Shown: positions 16,936-24,983 of the stretch, in pieces
Position numbering within the stretch: position 1 is the stretch's first letter
Layout: the number at the start of each line of letters is the position of its first letter
Assembly (NCBI GenBank): GCA_019637695.1
Contig: JAHBVG010000050.1
Coordinates: 1-45,271 of the forward strand
Direction: 5' to 3'
Origin: Caldilineaceae bacterium
Lineage (GTDB): Bacteria; Chloroflexota; Anaerolineae; Caldilineales; Caldilineaceae
DNA: 45,271 nt
Translations under genes and position numbers: made by a program
Notes under the pieces: model-generated
Seen by the model: the letters and a program-made list of their open reading frames with translations, nothing else
What the model was told of the DNA's origin: nothing
Databases searched by the model: none

Positions 16936-18957
16936 TTATTGAAGATAAAGCGGCGGTAGATCGATTTGGAAGCGCCCGACCTCTTCCACGCTGTCGGCGT
17001 CATAAACGACGACGAGCAGTTGATCCGCGCCAGCCGGCAGCGGCAAATAGTGGACATCGCGCACGGTGTCGCCAGGAGACCAATGTGTAGTCAGCGCAAC
17101 CTGATGCAGAGGAAAGCGATCTTCCTGGGCCAATACCTGCCCATCGGCGTCGAGCAGCCGCAACGAAAGCTTCAAGACGCGATCCAACGATTGCATCGGC
17201 TGCCAGTAGAAAGCGACACGCAACCCAGGTCCGCCAGCCTGGGCCAACCGATCTAAGTCGTAGCCGAGCAACTGCAACGCGTCATCCGCCAGGAACTCTA
17301 TCTGCGTCACCTGGGGGGATGGCGCGGACGCGGCGTTGCGCGGCCAGACGCGGATCAGCGGTCCCTCGCCGCTGAAGGAATAACGTTCTTCGATGCCGGC
17401 CAGTTCCTGGGTGAGGAAAAGTGGAATGCCTGCCTCGACACTCGCTTCCACATAGGCGCGCCGCGCCGCGGGATCATCAATGGTGACAGGCCGCGCATCC
17501 ATCCCCAGCCCTTCGGCGCGCTGCATGTAGGCCAGCGCTGTCATCTGTCCGCGCAGGCCGACTACCTGGCTGCCCGCGGGGAAATCCACCTTAGCCAGCG
17601 CCACGGCGTAATCGTGGACAGCCCAATCGGCGCGCCGATCCACGGCAGGTCCACGGCCAAGGGGGAAGAAGAGGAGGAGGAAGAGTAGTGCGTAAGGCGA
17701 GTTGCGAATTGCGAATTGCGAGACACCCCCCACTCTTCCTCTCTTCCTCTCTCTCTCTGCGCTAACTGCTAACTGCCACCGGCTACCTGCTACCTGCCAA
17801 CTGCCAACTGCCTTCCCAATTCCCAGTGCCAGGCATAGGAACGCGGGGATGGTGAAGACTTCGGCATCGGCGACCTGATAGTTGGCGGCAAAGAGGAGGT
17901 TGACGATCAGCGTCACAAGGACCAATCCCCAGGCGGGGCGCAGCCGCCTATCGAGTAGCCCGAGGACGATCCCCACGACGCCGAAGATGACGCCGATCCA
18001 GCCAAATTGGGCCACGAAAAGGGCGAGCCAATCCCCAGGCGAGCGGTAGACAGCCAGTGGATTTTCGGCGAAGAAACCAGCATATCCGCGCGCCAGCACA
18101 TGATCCCAGAAGCCGGTCCAGGTGTTGATGTAAGCGCCTTCTAGATCCACCGCGCCCATGGCCGCCCGCAGTGGAATGTACGCATAGAGCAACAGCGGCG
18201 CTAATAGCGCCACAGCCCACCCGATCCATGCCCGCTGTGGTCGCCAAATCCACGGAGTTGTCCACAAGAGGTAGAGCGCGATCCCAGGCAGAAGCAGCGC
18301 CGTGGTGCGATGATGGGCGAGGCCGAGGCCGAGAAGGAGGAGGATATGGGTAGTGCGTAGTGCGTAGTGCGTAGTGCGTGGGTTGTCTTGAACTTGTCGA
18401 AGGGTTGCGTGTTGCGTGTTCGGAATTGTGAATTGGGTATTCCATCTGCGGTCTGCGGTCTGCGGTCTACTGTCTGCTGTCGCCATATAGAGGATCATCG
18501 CCACAAACAAAGCATGTAGGGCGTAGACTTCGGCAACGGTGGTTTGGCCCCACCAAAGTGGGCTGAGGGCGAAGGTCAGGGCAGCGGCGAGCCCGGCCCA
18601 GGGGTTGCCAGCGGCGACCCGACGCGCCAAGAGAAAAAGGAGAGCAACGGTGGCGGCGCCGGCCACGGCGCTGAAGATGTTCATGCGCCAGGCCCAATTA
18701 CCAAAAGGAAAGAACAGACGGCTCCACAGCCCGCCCAATAGGGTGTAGAGCGGATACCCGGTCGGGTGGGCAATGCCAAAGGTCGGACCGACTAACTGGA
18801 ATTCTAAGCTGTCATCGTAAAGGGCTACCAGGCTGGGGGCCGCTGTCACGGTATAGAGCAGCAGCGCGCCCAGGCCCACAACAACAGGCAGCAACCAGTC
18901 CCAGGAGAGTTGAGCAATCTTCGCTCTGTAACGGTGTTCACTGTACATGGCGCTCAT
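16936..18957 (-). CDS. DUF2723-family polytopic membrane protein with two in-frame repeat inserts
   Basis: The 673-residue protein has an N-terminal membrane region of about ten helices and a C-terminal extracytoplasmic beta-rich part (from about 540). The segment YDDSLEFQLVGPTFGIAHPT then GYPLYTLLGGLWSRLFF (about 47-83) is the hallmark of DUF2723, a GT39-like fold with an acidic pair in the first loop. It probably transfers sugar from a lipid carrier, but substrates are unknown. Two hydrophilic loops are low-complexity text encoded by heptamer repeats. One covers about residues 160-203 (ending TTHYALRTTH). The other covers about 383-420 (SWQVAGSRWQLAVSAE, then QFAIRNSPYA). The frame stays open through both. 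The start has no clear Shine-Dalgarno; an ATG three codons in is also possible. Confidence 0.82.
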   Translation of the reverse strand: MSAMYSEHRYRAKIAQLSWDWLLPVVVGLGALLLYTVTAAPSLVALYDDSLEFQLVGPTFGIAHPTGYPLYTLLGGLWSRLFFPFGNWAWRMNIFSAVAGAATVALLFLLARRVAAGNPWAGLAAALTFALSPLWWGQTTVAEVYALHALFVAMILYMATADSRPQTADRRWNTQFTIPNTQHATLRQVQDNPRTTHYALRTTHILLLLGLGLAHHRTTALLLPGIALYLLWTTPWIWRPQRAWIGWAVALLAPLLLYAYIPLRAAMGAVDLEGAYINTWTGFWDHVLARGYAGFFAENPLAVYRSPGDWLALFVAQFGWIGVIFGVVGIVLGLLDRRLRPAWGLVLVTLIVNLLFAANYQVADAEVFTIPAFLCLALGIGKAVGSWQVAGSRWQLAVSAERERKRGRVGGVSQFAIRNSPYALLFLLLFFPLGRGPAVDRRADWAVHDYAVALAKVDFPAGSQVVGLRGQMTALAYMQRAEGLGMDARPVTIDDPAARRAYVEASVEAGIPLFLTQELAGIEERYSFSGEGPLIRVWPRNAASAPSPQVTQIEFLADDALQLLGYDLDRLAQAGGPGLRVAFYWQPMQSLDRVLKLSLRLLDADGQVLAQEDRFPLHQVALTTHWSPGDTVRDVHYLPLPAGADQLLVVVYDADSVEEVGRFQIDLPPLYLQ
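17699..17810. repeat. Heptamer arrays in the second loop insert of the DUF2723 gene
   Basis: GARTTGC occurs three times at 17699-17719. Seven consecutive variants of CYAMCTG (such as CTAACTG, CTACCTG, CCAACTG) occur at 17762-17810, all in strict 7-bp register. A homopyrimidine CTCTTCC stretch lies between them. All of it is translated. Confidence 0.88.
18350..18480. repeat. Heptamer arrays in the first loop insert of the DUF2723 gene
   Basis: GTAGTGC is repeated four times (18350-18377). Shorter GTGTTGC and GAATTGK stretches follow. CTGCGGT then appears three times with two variants (18446-18480). At least four distinct heptamer families lie side by side within about 130 bp of coding DNA. 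Confidence 0.88.
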
Positions 18958-19005
18958 TATAGAACCGAGTCGAGCAGATCCCGAAAGAAGGCAAAACGCG
19001 AAAAC

Positions 19006-19079
19006 GTTGCAGATTGCAGGTTTGCAGGTTGCAGGTTGTAGGTTGCAGGTGACAATCGTTCACGTTTCACGTTTCACCT
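19006..19079. repeat. Intergenic heptamer arrays GTTGCAG and GTTTCAC
   Basis: About six GTTGCAG variants (19006-19050, one unit is 8 bp) are followed by three GTTTCAC units (about 19058-19078). They fill the first part of the 534-bp gap between the DUF2723 gene and the Amt-like gene; no gene is visible there. Confidence 0.8.
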
Positions 19080-19101
19080 TGTCCCAGTCCCCGATTCCCC
19101 C

Positions 19102-19334
19102 ATAAGCGCTAATAGAGAAAACACTTAAATATCATGCAATTAGGTACGGGTGCTGCTTGCCGCACCCAGCAGGCGCAGCAAGCGGACGCTGCGTCCGCTT
19201 GCGCCCCTACGATTGTACGAACTCTATCGGTTTTCTCTATAAGGTAAGGGCTTGCAAAAGTGCCGGGGACTTCACATTGGACGTGACGCCGGCGAAAAGT
19301 CCCCGGCGTTTGCACGTCTACCCTTAGCGCTTAT
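19102..19334. repeat. 233-bp region bounded by 11-bp perfect inverted repeats (MITE-like or structured)
   Basis: ATAAGCGCTAA (19102-19112) and TTAGCGCTTAT (19324-19334) are perfect inverted repeats. Nested within are ATAGAGAAAAC (19112-19122) with GTTTTCTCTAT (19230-19240), a hairpin GCAAGCGGACG-CTG-CGTCCGCTTGC (19178-19202), and GCCGGGGACTT pairing with AAGTCCCCGGC (about 19262-19310). There is no open frame of note and no obvious target-site duplication. A miniature transposable element or a structured RNA are both possible. Confidence 0.5.
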
Positions 19335-19335
19335 G

Positions 19336-19377
19336 CCCCGATCCCCAGTCCCCAATCCCCAATCCCCAATCCCCATC
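19336..19377. repeat. STRR-like CCCCART heptamer array, six units
   Basis: The units CCCCGAT, CCCCAGT, three CCCCAAT and CCCCATC are in strict 7-bp register. CCCCART is the motif of the short tandemly repeated repetitive (STRR) sequences known from filamentous cyanobacteria. It lies upstream of the Amt-like gene. Confidence 0.9.
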
Positions 19378-19384
19378 CATCGTT

Positions 19385-19412
19385 TTGTCTTCATCTGGCT
19401 TTCTGGTATCAT
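19385..19412 (+). promoter_or_regulatory. Candidate sigma-70 promoter of the Amt-like gene
   Basis: TTGTCT (19385-19390) and TATCAT (19407-19412) are separated by 16 nt, about 80 nt upstream of the ATG at 19492. There is no visible nitrogen-regulator site. Confidence 0.45.
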
Positions 19413-19491
19413 GTCCCCAGGTTTATCGCTGTAGAACAGCGTGCATTCAGCGCTCTGCTTCTTCACTGATTCATAAAGAGAAGTAAAATCT

Positions 19492-21015
19492 ATGGATTTT
19501 TCGCACCATTGGTATCTTGTCGCTGCGGGTATATCCTTCCTCATTCCGGCAGGGTTGGTCCTTTTGGGCGCGGCTGGCATGTCGCCGCAACGAGCCTGGG
19601 ACGCAGCATTGGGGGGGCTGGCGGCCATCTGTCTGGCCGGATTTGGGTATTGGGCAACCGGATTCGCGCTGCATTTTGGCGGCGTGGGTCTTTTCTACCC
19701 TGATCCCCAGTTGGGATCCCTGGTCTGGGAATGGAGCGCCCTACCCGTCGATTGGGGAACAGGCTGGGGTATGGCTGGTCTGCGTGGCTGGTTCCTTACG
19801 ACCGAGTCGATGACGCCAGCCATCTATGCGCTCTTCCTCGCCCATCTGCCCTGGGCTGTCACTGCGGCCATGTTGCCCGTCCTGGCGCTGCGTGGACGCG
19901 CTCCGGCGATTGCTACTTTGTTGTTAGCCCTGTTGACCGGTGGCCTCTTCTATCCGCTGGCAGGGAATTGGGTGCAGGGCGGCGGCTGGCTGGCCGCATT
20001 GGGAAATAACCTGGAGCTGGGTCATGGCCTGGTCGATTTTGGCGGCGCAGGGACCGTCTTTGCCGTGGCTGCCGGGATTACCTTTGCGGCGCTTTTGATC
20101 TGGCTGCCGCGCAGCGCTCCGCGCTCGCTTTTTGATCCCACACTGCCCCCTGTCCATTTGCCCTTGCTGGCTGTTGTGGGCGCGTTGTTGCTTCTGATCG
20201 GTGTGTTGGGCTGGAACTGGGCCAACCCCATCCAGGTGGCGACGTTGGAGCCGTTAGCCCAATTGCGCGGCAGCGTCAACGCGCTGCTCTTTGCGGTAGG
20301 CGGCGGCATTGTTCCCCTCCTCTACACCTGGTTTGTCACCGGCGAAAGCGATCCTTCGATGACGGCGCGCGGTGTGGCCGCTGGAACCATTGCCGGCTTC
20401 GCCGCAGGTCCCTTTGTGCCGCCCGCCGCCGCCTTTTTTGTGGGTCTCTTGGCTGGGGCGACTGTGCCGTTTGTCACCTTTGCGCTTAACCGTTTGCTAC
20501 GGCTGAACGATTCGGCTGGCGTGGTGGTGATGGCCGGCATCCCTGCGTTGATTGGCCTGCTCTCGGTGGGGATCTTCGCTGACGGGCTGATGGGGGAGGG
20601 ATGGCAACGCACGGCCCTGGAGAGTTATTTGGGCGTAGAAGGTCAGGGGGTTTCGGGCATCTTCGTGGCGAATGGCTTTCAGATGGCCTTCCCCGGCCAA
20701 TTTCAGGCTCAGATCATCGGGGCATTGACGTTGAGCTTGTGGGGGTTCATTACCGGGACATTGGTCTGTGCGCCGCTGGCTATCCTCTTCCATGGGGTTG
20801 AATTGGCGACATCGGGGAATGCCGCCCGATCCACAGCGGGTGTGTCCGGCAACCATGCCCTGGCCGTCAACGGTCAGCCCACCGCGGACAACCATCATCA
20901 GCGCCTTCAAGAGCGGTTGGAACGTGAGCAGATGCGCCAGGATGCATCCTACGCGGCGCGGTCTGAGCCGTTACAGCGCCCGCCCACAGAATCCTCGCGG
21001 CGCCAGTCTTCGTGA
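19492..21015 (+). CDS. Amt/Rh-fold channel protein lacking both pore histidines
   Basis: The 507-residue protein has about eleven membrane segments and Amt signatures: GGLFYPLAGNWVQGGGW, GNNLELGHGLVDFGGAGTV (about 171-189) and RLLRLNDSAG (about 334-343). It is clearly an ammonium-transporter homologue. However, by alignment with E. coli AmtB from memory, the twin histidines of the conduction pore are replaced: His168 by Phe190 and His318 by Ala348. These residues are needed for normal transport, so the substrate or role may differ (sensor or other small solute). After the last helix an ~80-residue hydrophilic tail rich in Arg, Gln and Ser extends into the cytoplasm. No GlnK gene is adjacent. 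The gene is monocistronic, followed by the 84-bp palindromic element. Confidence 0.85.
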   Translation: MDFSHHWYLVAAGISFLIPAGLVLLGAAGMSPQRAWDAALGGLAAICLAGFGYWATGFALHFGGVGLFYPDPQLGSLVWEWSALPVDWGTGWGMAGLRGWFLTTESMTPAIYALFLAHLPWAVTAAMLPVLALRGRAPAIATLLLALLTGGLFYPLAGNWVQGGGWLAALGNNLELGHGLVDFGGAGTVFAVAAGITFAALLIWLPRSAPRSLFDPTLPPVHLPLLAVVGALLLLIGVLGWNWANPIQVATLEPLAQLRGSVNALLFAVGGGIVPLLYTWFVTGESDPSMTARGVAAGTIAGFAAGPFVPPAAAFFVGLLAGATVPFVTFALNRLLRLNDSAGVVVMAGIPALIGLLSVGIFADGLMGEGWQRTALESYLGVEGQGVSGIFVANGFQMAFPGQFQAQIIGALTLSLWGFITGTLVCAPLAILFHGVELATSGNAARSTAGVSGNHALAVNGQPTADNHHQRLQERLEREQMRQDASYAARSEPLQRPPTESSRRQSS

Positions 21016-21030
21016 TTTTTATCTCGCTCA

Positions 21031-21114
21031 GTAACTACTAAGCCCGATGCTCCAGGCGGGTCCGTGACTCGCCGCCAGGTCCGTGACCTGGCTAGAGCAG
21101 GGCTTAGTAGTTAC
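21031..21114. repeat. 84-bp palindromic element, copy 2
   Basis: The perfect outer arms GTAACTACTAAGCCC / GGGCTTAGTAGTTAC enclose GCGGGTC-CGT-GACTCGC and CCAGGTC-CGT-GACCTGG. It has the same length as copy 1 (547-630) in inverted orientation. It lies between the convergent Amt-like gene and hypB, where it could also act as a bidirectional terminator. Confidence 0.9.
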
Positions 21115-21151
21115 CCCGCTCAGAAGATCGTGATTTCCTGAGTTTGCATCG

Positions 21152-21844
21152 CTATGACGCAGTCCGCATTTTCCGCTGCGCCGCCAGCCAATCGATCCAT
21201 GCGTCTAATCCAGCGCCGCTTTTGGCCGAGGTCTCAAAAATGGTGACATTGGGGCGGACGGCGCGCAGGTTGGCGTAGGCGGCCTCGCGGTCGAACTCCA
21301 CGACCTCGGCCAGGTCGATCTTGGTAATCAATGCCACGTCCGCAGAGTTGAACATGGGCGGATATTTGAGCGGTTTGTCCTCGCCCTCGGTCACGGAAAG
21401 GAGGACGGCGCGCAGATCCTCGCCCAGATCGTAGCCCGATGGGCAGACCAGATTGCCCACATTTTCAATAAAGAGGAAGTCCAACTCGGCCAGATCCCAA
21501 TCGGCCAGGTGGGCGGCGACCATCTCCGCTTCCAGATGACACATGCCATCGGTGACGATCTGGCGCACGGGCGCGCCGCTACGGGATAGTCGCTTGGCGT
21601 CGTTTTCCGTCGCCAGATCCCCCACCAGCGCCGCCACTCGATAATGTGGAGCCATCTCTGTCAGCGTCCGTTCTAAAAAGGCCGTCTTGCCCGTTCCTGG
21701 GCTAGAGACAAGGTTGATCACCAATGTCCCCGCCTTGTGGAACTGCTGACGTAGCGACTGCGCCAACCGATCGTTCTTGCTCAACACCCCTTGCCGAATT
21801 TCCAATAAACGCGTCTTCAACGGTTTGTCCCTTCTATCATTCAT
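21152..21844 (-). CDS. hypB: Hydrogenase/urease nickel incorporation GTPase HypB
   Basis: HypB is a SIMIBI GTPase that delivers nickel, with HypA, to [NiFe]-hydrogenase or urease apoenzymes in the cytoplasm. The 230-residue form starts at the ATG at 21844, which overlaps the hypA stop by 8 nt (ATGAATGA); the frame also runs four codons further up to a TTG. Visible: P-loop SSPGTGKT (47-54), metal-binding Cys102-His103 in DGMCHLEAEM, Cys134 in GNLVCPSGYDLGED, and the TKIDL guanine motif (174-178). The N-terminal CxxCGC or His-rich nickel store of some HypBs is absent. It is the last gene of an operon with hypA and a GH116-like gene. No hydrogenase structural gene is in the window. Confidence 0.96.
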   Translation of the reverse strand: MNDRRDKPLKTRLLEIRQGVLSKNDRLAQSLRQQFHKAGTLVINLVSSPGTGKTAFLERTLTEMAPHYRVAALVGDLATENDAKRLSRSGAPVRQIVTDGMCHLEAEMVAAHLADWDLAELDFLFIENVGNLVCPSGYDLGEDLRAVLLSVTEGEDKPLKYPPMFNSADVALITKIDLAEVVEFDREAAYANLRAVRPNVTIFETSAKSGAGLDAWIDWLAAQRKMRTAS

Positions 21845-22187
21845 CCGCGATCTCAATCGACCAGAGTTCCAACTCGCGGCCTTGCACGATCTGGTTGGTC
21901 AGCTTCCCACAGGACGGGCAGAGGAGTGGATAGCTGCCTTCCAGGGTGGAACGCTGTCCGCAACCCTCGCAGGCGATGATCACAGGCAATGTTTCTGCGA
22001 GCAATTGCGCGCCCTCCAACTGTGTCCCTTGCGTCGCCACGCCCCAGCCAAAGGAGAGCGCTTCGGCCACCACGCCCGCCAGCGCGCCAATGCGCACATG
22101 AACGGCTTCGACCTTCAGCGGACCGGCGGCGGCCAGCGCTTCTTCGGCCATCTCCACAATGTTGTGGGCGATGGAAAGCTCATGCAT
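21837..22187 (-). CDS. hypA: Hydrogenase maturation nickel metallochaperone HypA
   Basis: The 116-residue protein begins MHELS, giving the essential nickel-binding His2 right after the start. It has the four zinc-site cysteines at the canonical positions 73, 76, 90 and 93 (CEGC and CPSC). HypA binds nickel and passes it, with HypB, to the hydrogenase large subunit. Its ATG overlaps the stop of the upstream GH116-like gene by 8 nt (ATGCATGA) and its own stop overlaps the hypB start in the same way, so the three genes are translationally coupled. Only hypA and hypB of the usual hyp set are here; hypCDEF must lie elsewhere if a hydrogenase is present. Confidence 0.96.
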   Translation of the reverse strand: MHELSIAHNIVEMAEEALAAAGPLKVEAVHVRIGALAGVVAEALSFGWGVATQGTQLEGAQLLAETLPVIIACEGCGQRSTLEGSYPLLCPSCGKLTNQIVQGRELELWSIEIADE

Positions 22188-24825
22188 CGAGGCTTTCCCC
22201 GCAGCGGATCGTCAACGCTTCCCCCGCCCTGAGGTGGAGCGGCTCAGCGAAGATCAGCACGCCATCCTCCGCGGTAAAATCGGCGGCGCGGCCCTCCACG
22301 ACGGCGGCGCGCGGGCGTATCCCCGCAGGCAGGCGCAGCCTCTTCAATGTCAGATCCCCGTAGAGGATGCGCAGATCGGCGGCGTCCGCGCTCATCTCGA
22401 ACTCGCCCCAGCCGCTCTCCAAACTCCAAAAGACGCGGAAGTGACCATCCCCCACCAGCGGTGAAAAGCCCAGATAGCCGCGGGTCATGTCGAACTCGAA
22501 GCCAGAGAAGGCGTTGAGCAAGGCATACGAGGCCATGGAGCGGGCGTAGTTGCTGCCGCACTCGAACTCGTTCCACGGGTTGCGCCGCTCGCCGTCATAG
22601 CGTTGACGGATGGCGGCGACCGCAGTCATGCCTTCGTCCACCAGCCCGTTCATGATCATGTGGATGGCGGCAGAATATTCAAAGCCGTTCATTGTCTCTT
22701 GCGAGTAGGGCGCGGGGATGGAGGGCTTGACCGCGCCTTCGGGCCAGGCGCAGATCACCAATCCGCCCTCATCATTGAGACAATAGATGCGGCAGGGGTT
22801 GTAGACATCGCCCATGCGCGGAATAAAGTTGTATTTGAAGATGGCCGCCGACGCTGCTTTGACCTGGGCGCGGTCGAAGATCTCCCCCAGGCCGTAGAGA
22901 TCGGCGTGCCACTGGGCCAGGATCTGATCGATGCTCGATCCTTCGGCGATCTGATATTTGATCTCGCCGCGCTCTTCGTTCCAATAGGCGCTCAACGTGT
23001 CGCTGCCCTGCACCAGCGGCAACTCGTCTACAAATTGCTCAACAATCGAGCGATCCGTGAGGTCGATGCGCTGGATGTAGTATTCGCCGTTGAAGAGGTT
23101 GTCGTCTACCCACCGTTTGCCGCGGGCGAAGATTTCACGGAACTCGGCGGCATCATCATCGCCCACGGCGTCGGCCATCTCCGCGCCAGCCTTGAGCGCC
23201 CCCAGATAGAAACCCGTCAGCCACGAATTGGGGCCGAAGAGTTCCATGTCCAGCGTGTGGTGCTGCCGCCCCCAGAGGACGCCCGTCTTCTCCGGGTCCC
23301 AGCGGTCGAAGTTGCGGCGGCTCCATGCGAACTCGATGGATTGTTTCACGGCAGGCCAGAGGCCGCGCAGCCATTCGGTATCGCCGCAGATCTTCCAATC
23401 GCGATAGGTTTTGAGGACGCCGCCAAATTGGCCGTCGGCGCAGGGGCGGAAGTTCCAATAGCCCGATCCAATCGGCAGTTGCAGGCGGAAGGGCATACCG
23501 CCATCCTCGCGCAGATTGAAGCCATAATCGGCCTCGCGCATCGTCCGCTCCAACCTGGGGAAGAGGAAGGGTAGCGCCTGGGCGTAGTTCCAGACGTGGG
23601 TGCAACTTCCCTCGCAGCAGCCTTCGGATGGGTGACAGCCCTCCCAGCCGTAGAAGCCGCCATCCTCCAGCCGCAGCACAGTGGGCGATTTGAGGATCGA
23701 GATGTTGGCCGAAACGGCGTCGAGCGCGGCGTCGGGCAGGTGAGAAGCAAAGAGCGCATCCTTGAAGCAGCGGGTCTCGGCGAAGAGACGATCCCAGCCG
23801 TCGATCAGTGTCTCGGCGCTGGCGCGGGAATCGTTCCATTGGGTGGCGTAGAAGTTGCGCCAGACGGGCGGCACTTCCGCTGTTTGCACCAATTGCGGCG
23901 AGGGGTAGCCCTTCCAATAGTTGAAGCAGTTGGGGAAGTTCCAACTGATCACAAAGCGGAAGTGGGCGATCTCGCCGGGGGCCAACGTCTTGTGGACGGC
24001 GAGCGCGCCCTCGTTGGCCTTGCCCGCTTTGGCGGGCGCGTAGACCCGGTTGCGCAGCGGGCCGGGTGTGGTCAGGTCATGCCAATAGCTTTCCAATCCG
24101 TCGAACCAGGCTCCGCGATACCAATATTGCTGCCAGCTTACCTCGCTGCCGGGCAGATGAGCCGTCGGCGCGGCCAGGGTCAGATCCCCGTAATCGGTGG
24201 AATCAGGGGCGACGCCGTCGCTTGTCAAATGCAGCAGCGTTCCCCACGGGCGCTCCTCGATCTGGTTGAGGTTGTTGGCGGGCAGCGGGTTGTGCAACAC
24301 GCCGACCAGCGTATATGTAAGTGGCTGATCGGTTGTATTGACTACAGTGAACTCGAAGAGCGCGCCAGGGATGCTCGAATGGAGATCATCGAGCGGGATG
24401 AAGGGGTTGAAGGCCAGCAGCTTGACCCCGCCGGGGAAGCGTTCGTCCAAAAAGTCCAACTCGGCAAAGGGGAACTCGCCGGCGAAGGTCACATCGGCAA
24501 AGTGGGGCAGACCGGTGAGGTACTCGCGGCGCGGTCCCCAGCCGAAGGAACTGAAGCGAGTACCGGTCATCTCCCCTTGATAGGGTGGGCGCAGATCGCC
24601 GTGGAGGATGCGGGCATCCATAACTTTGCCCTCCGCTTCGGCGCGGATGGCGAAGTGCGAAAAGCCGTTGACGCTGCCCTTGTTGGGCCGGTTGAAGATC
24701 TCCCAATCGATCAGCCGACCGTTGCCGGCCAGTCCAATCGATCCGGTGCCAATGCCGCCCAGCGGAAAGCTGATCTGACTCGTGCGGGCGCCTCGATAGA
24801 CAAACTTCTGGTTGATCCGATCCAT
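22180..24825 (-). CDS. GH116-family glycoside hydrolase (GBA2/bile-acid glucosidase-like)
   Basis: The start is set at the ATG at 24825, preceded by AAAGGA at 8-nt spacing, giving 881 residues; the frame is open for 43 more codons upstream but those read as non-family sequence. The N-terminal domain carries ISFPLGGIGTGSIG (about 16-30), typical of the GH116 N-terminal region. The (alpha/alpha)6 domain contains CCEGSCTHVWNYAQALPFLF (about 404-423) and RQHHTLDMELFGPNSW (about 519-534). The Asp in HHTLD aligns with the acid/base Asp of GBA2 (inference). I cannot place the nucleophile Glu with confidence. Likely substrates are beta-glucosides or beta-xylosides. There is no signal peptide, so it acts inside the cell. 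The gene is translationally coupled to hypA, an unexpected partner. Confidence 0.88.
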   Translation of the reverse strand: MDRINQKFVYRGARTSQISFPLGGIGTGSIGLAGNGRLIDWEIFNRPNKGSVNGFSHFAIRAEAEGKVMDARILHGDLRPPYQGEMTGTRFSSFGWGPRREYLTGLPHFADVTFAGEFPFAELDFLDERFPGGVKLLAFNPFIPLDDLHSSIPGALFEFTVVNTTDQPLTYTLVGVLHNPLPANNLNQIEERPWGTLLHLTSDGVAPDSTDYGDLTLAAPTAHLPGSEVSWQQYWYRGAWFDGLESYWHDLTTPGPLRNRVYAPAKAGKANEGALAVHKTLAPGEIAHFRFVISWNFPNCFNYWKGYPSPQLVQTAEVPPVWRNFYATQWNDSRASAETLIDGWDRLFAETRCFKDALFASHLPDAALDAVSANISILKSPTVLRLEDGGFYGWEGCHPSEGCCEGSCTHVWNYAQALPFLFPRLERTMREADYGFNLREDGGMPFRLQLPIGSGYWNFRPCADGQFGGVLKTYRDWKICGDTEWLRGLWPAVKQSIEFAWSRRNFDRWDPEKTGVLWGRQHHTLDMELFGPNSWLTGFYLGALKAGAEMADAVGDDDAAEFREIFARGKRWVDDNLFNGEYYIQRIDLTDRSIVEQFVDELPLVQGSDTLSAYWNEERGEIKYQIAEGSSIDQILAQWHADLYGLGEIFDRAQVKAASAAIFKYNFIPRMGDVYNPCRIYCLNDEGGLVICAWPEGAVKPSIPAPYSQETMNGFEYSAAIHMIMNGLVDEGMTAVAAIRQRYDGERRNPWNEFECGSNYARSMASYALLNAFSGFEFDMTRGYLGFSPLVGDGHFRVFWSLESGWGEFEMSADAADLRILYGDLTLKRLRLPAGIRPRAAVVEGRAADFTAEDGVLIFAEPLHLRAGEALTIRCGESLDA

Positions 24826-24942
24826 GTGTACCATCCTTTGTGAGCGTGGAATATACCATCCCATTCTATCACGCCTGCGCCCCATTCCCCCGCTAGAAGA
24901 GAACGAATTGAACGCAGAGAGGTAGGGAGAAAAAGACTCAAC

Positions 24943-24971
24943 GCAAAGGTGCAAAAAAGCAAAGGTGCAAA
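24943..24971. repeat. GCAAAGGTGCAAA direct repeat
   Basis: Two copies with 16-bp period lie within the A-rich part of the 366-bp gap between the GH116 gene and the giant gene. The remainder of that gap holds palindromic element copy 3 and the terminator hairpin; no further gene is seen. Confidence 0.6.
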
Positions 24972-24983
24972 GGGAGAGAAAGT

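Noticed and set aside
24826..24954. Longer N terminus of the GH116-like protein
   Set aside because: The 43 extra codons show no family similarity and the downstream ATG has a Shine-Dalgarno at correct spacing.
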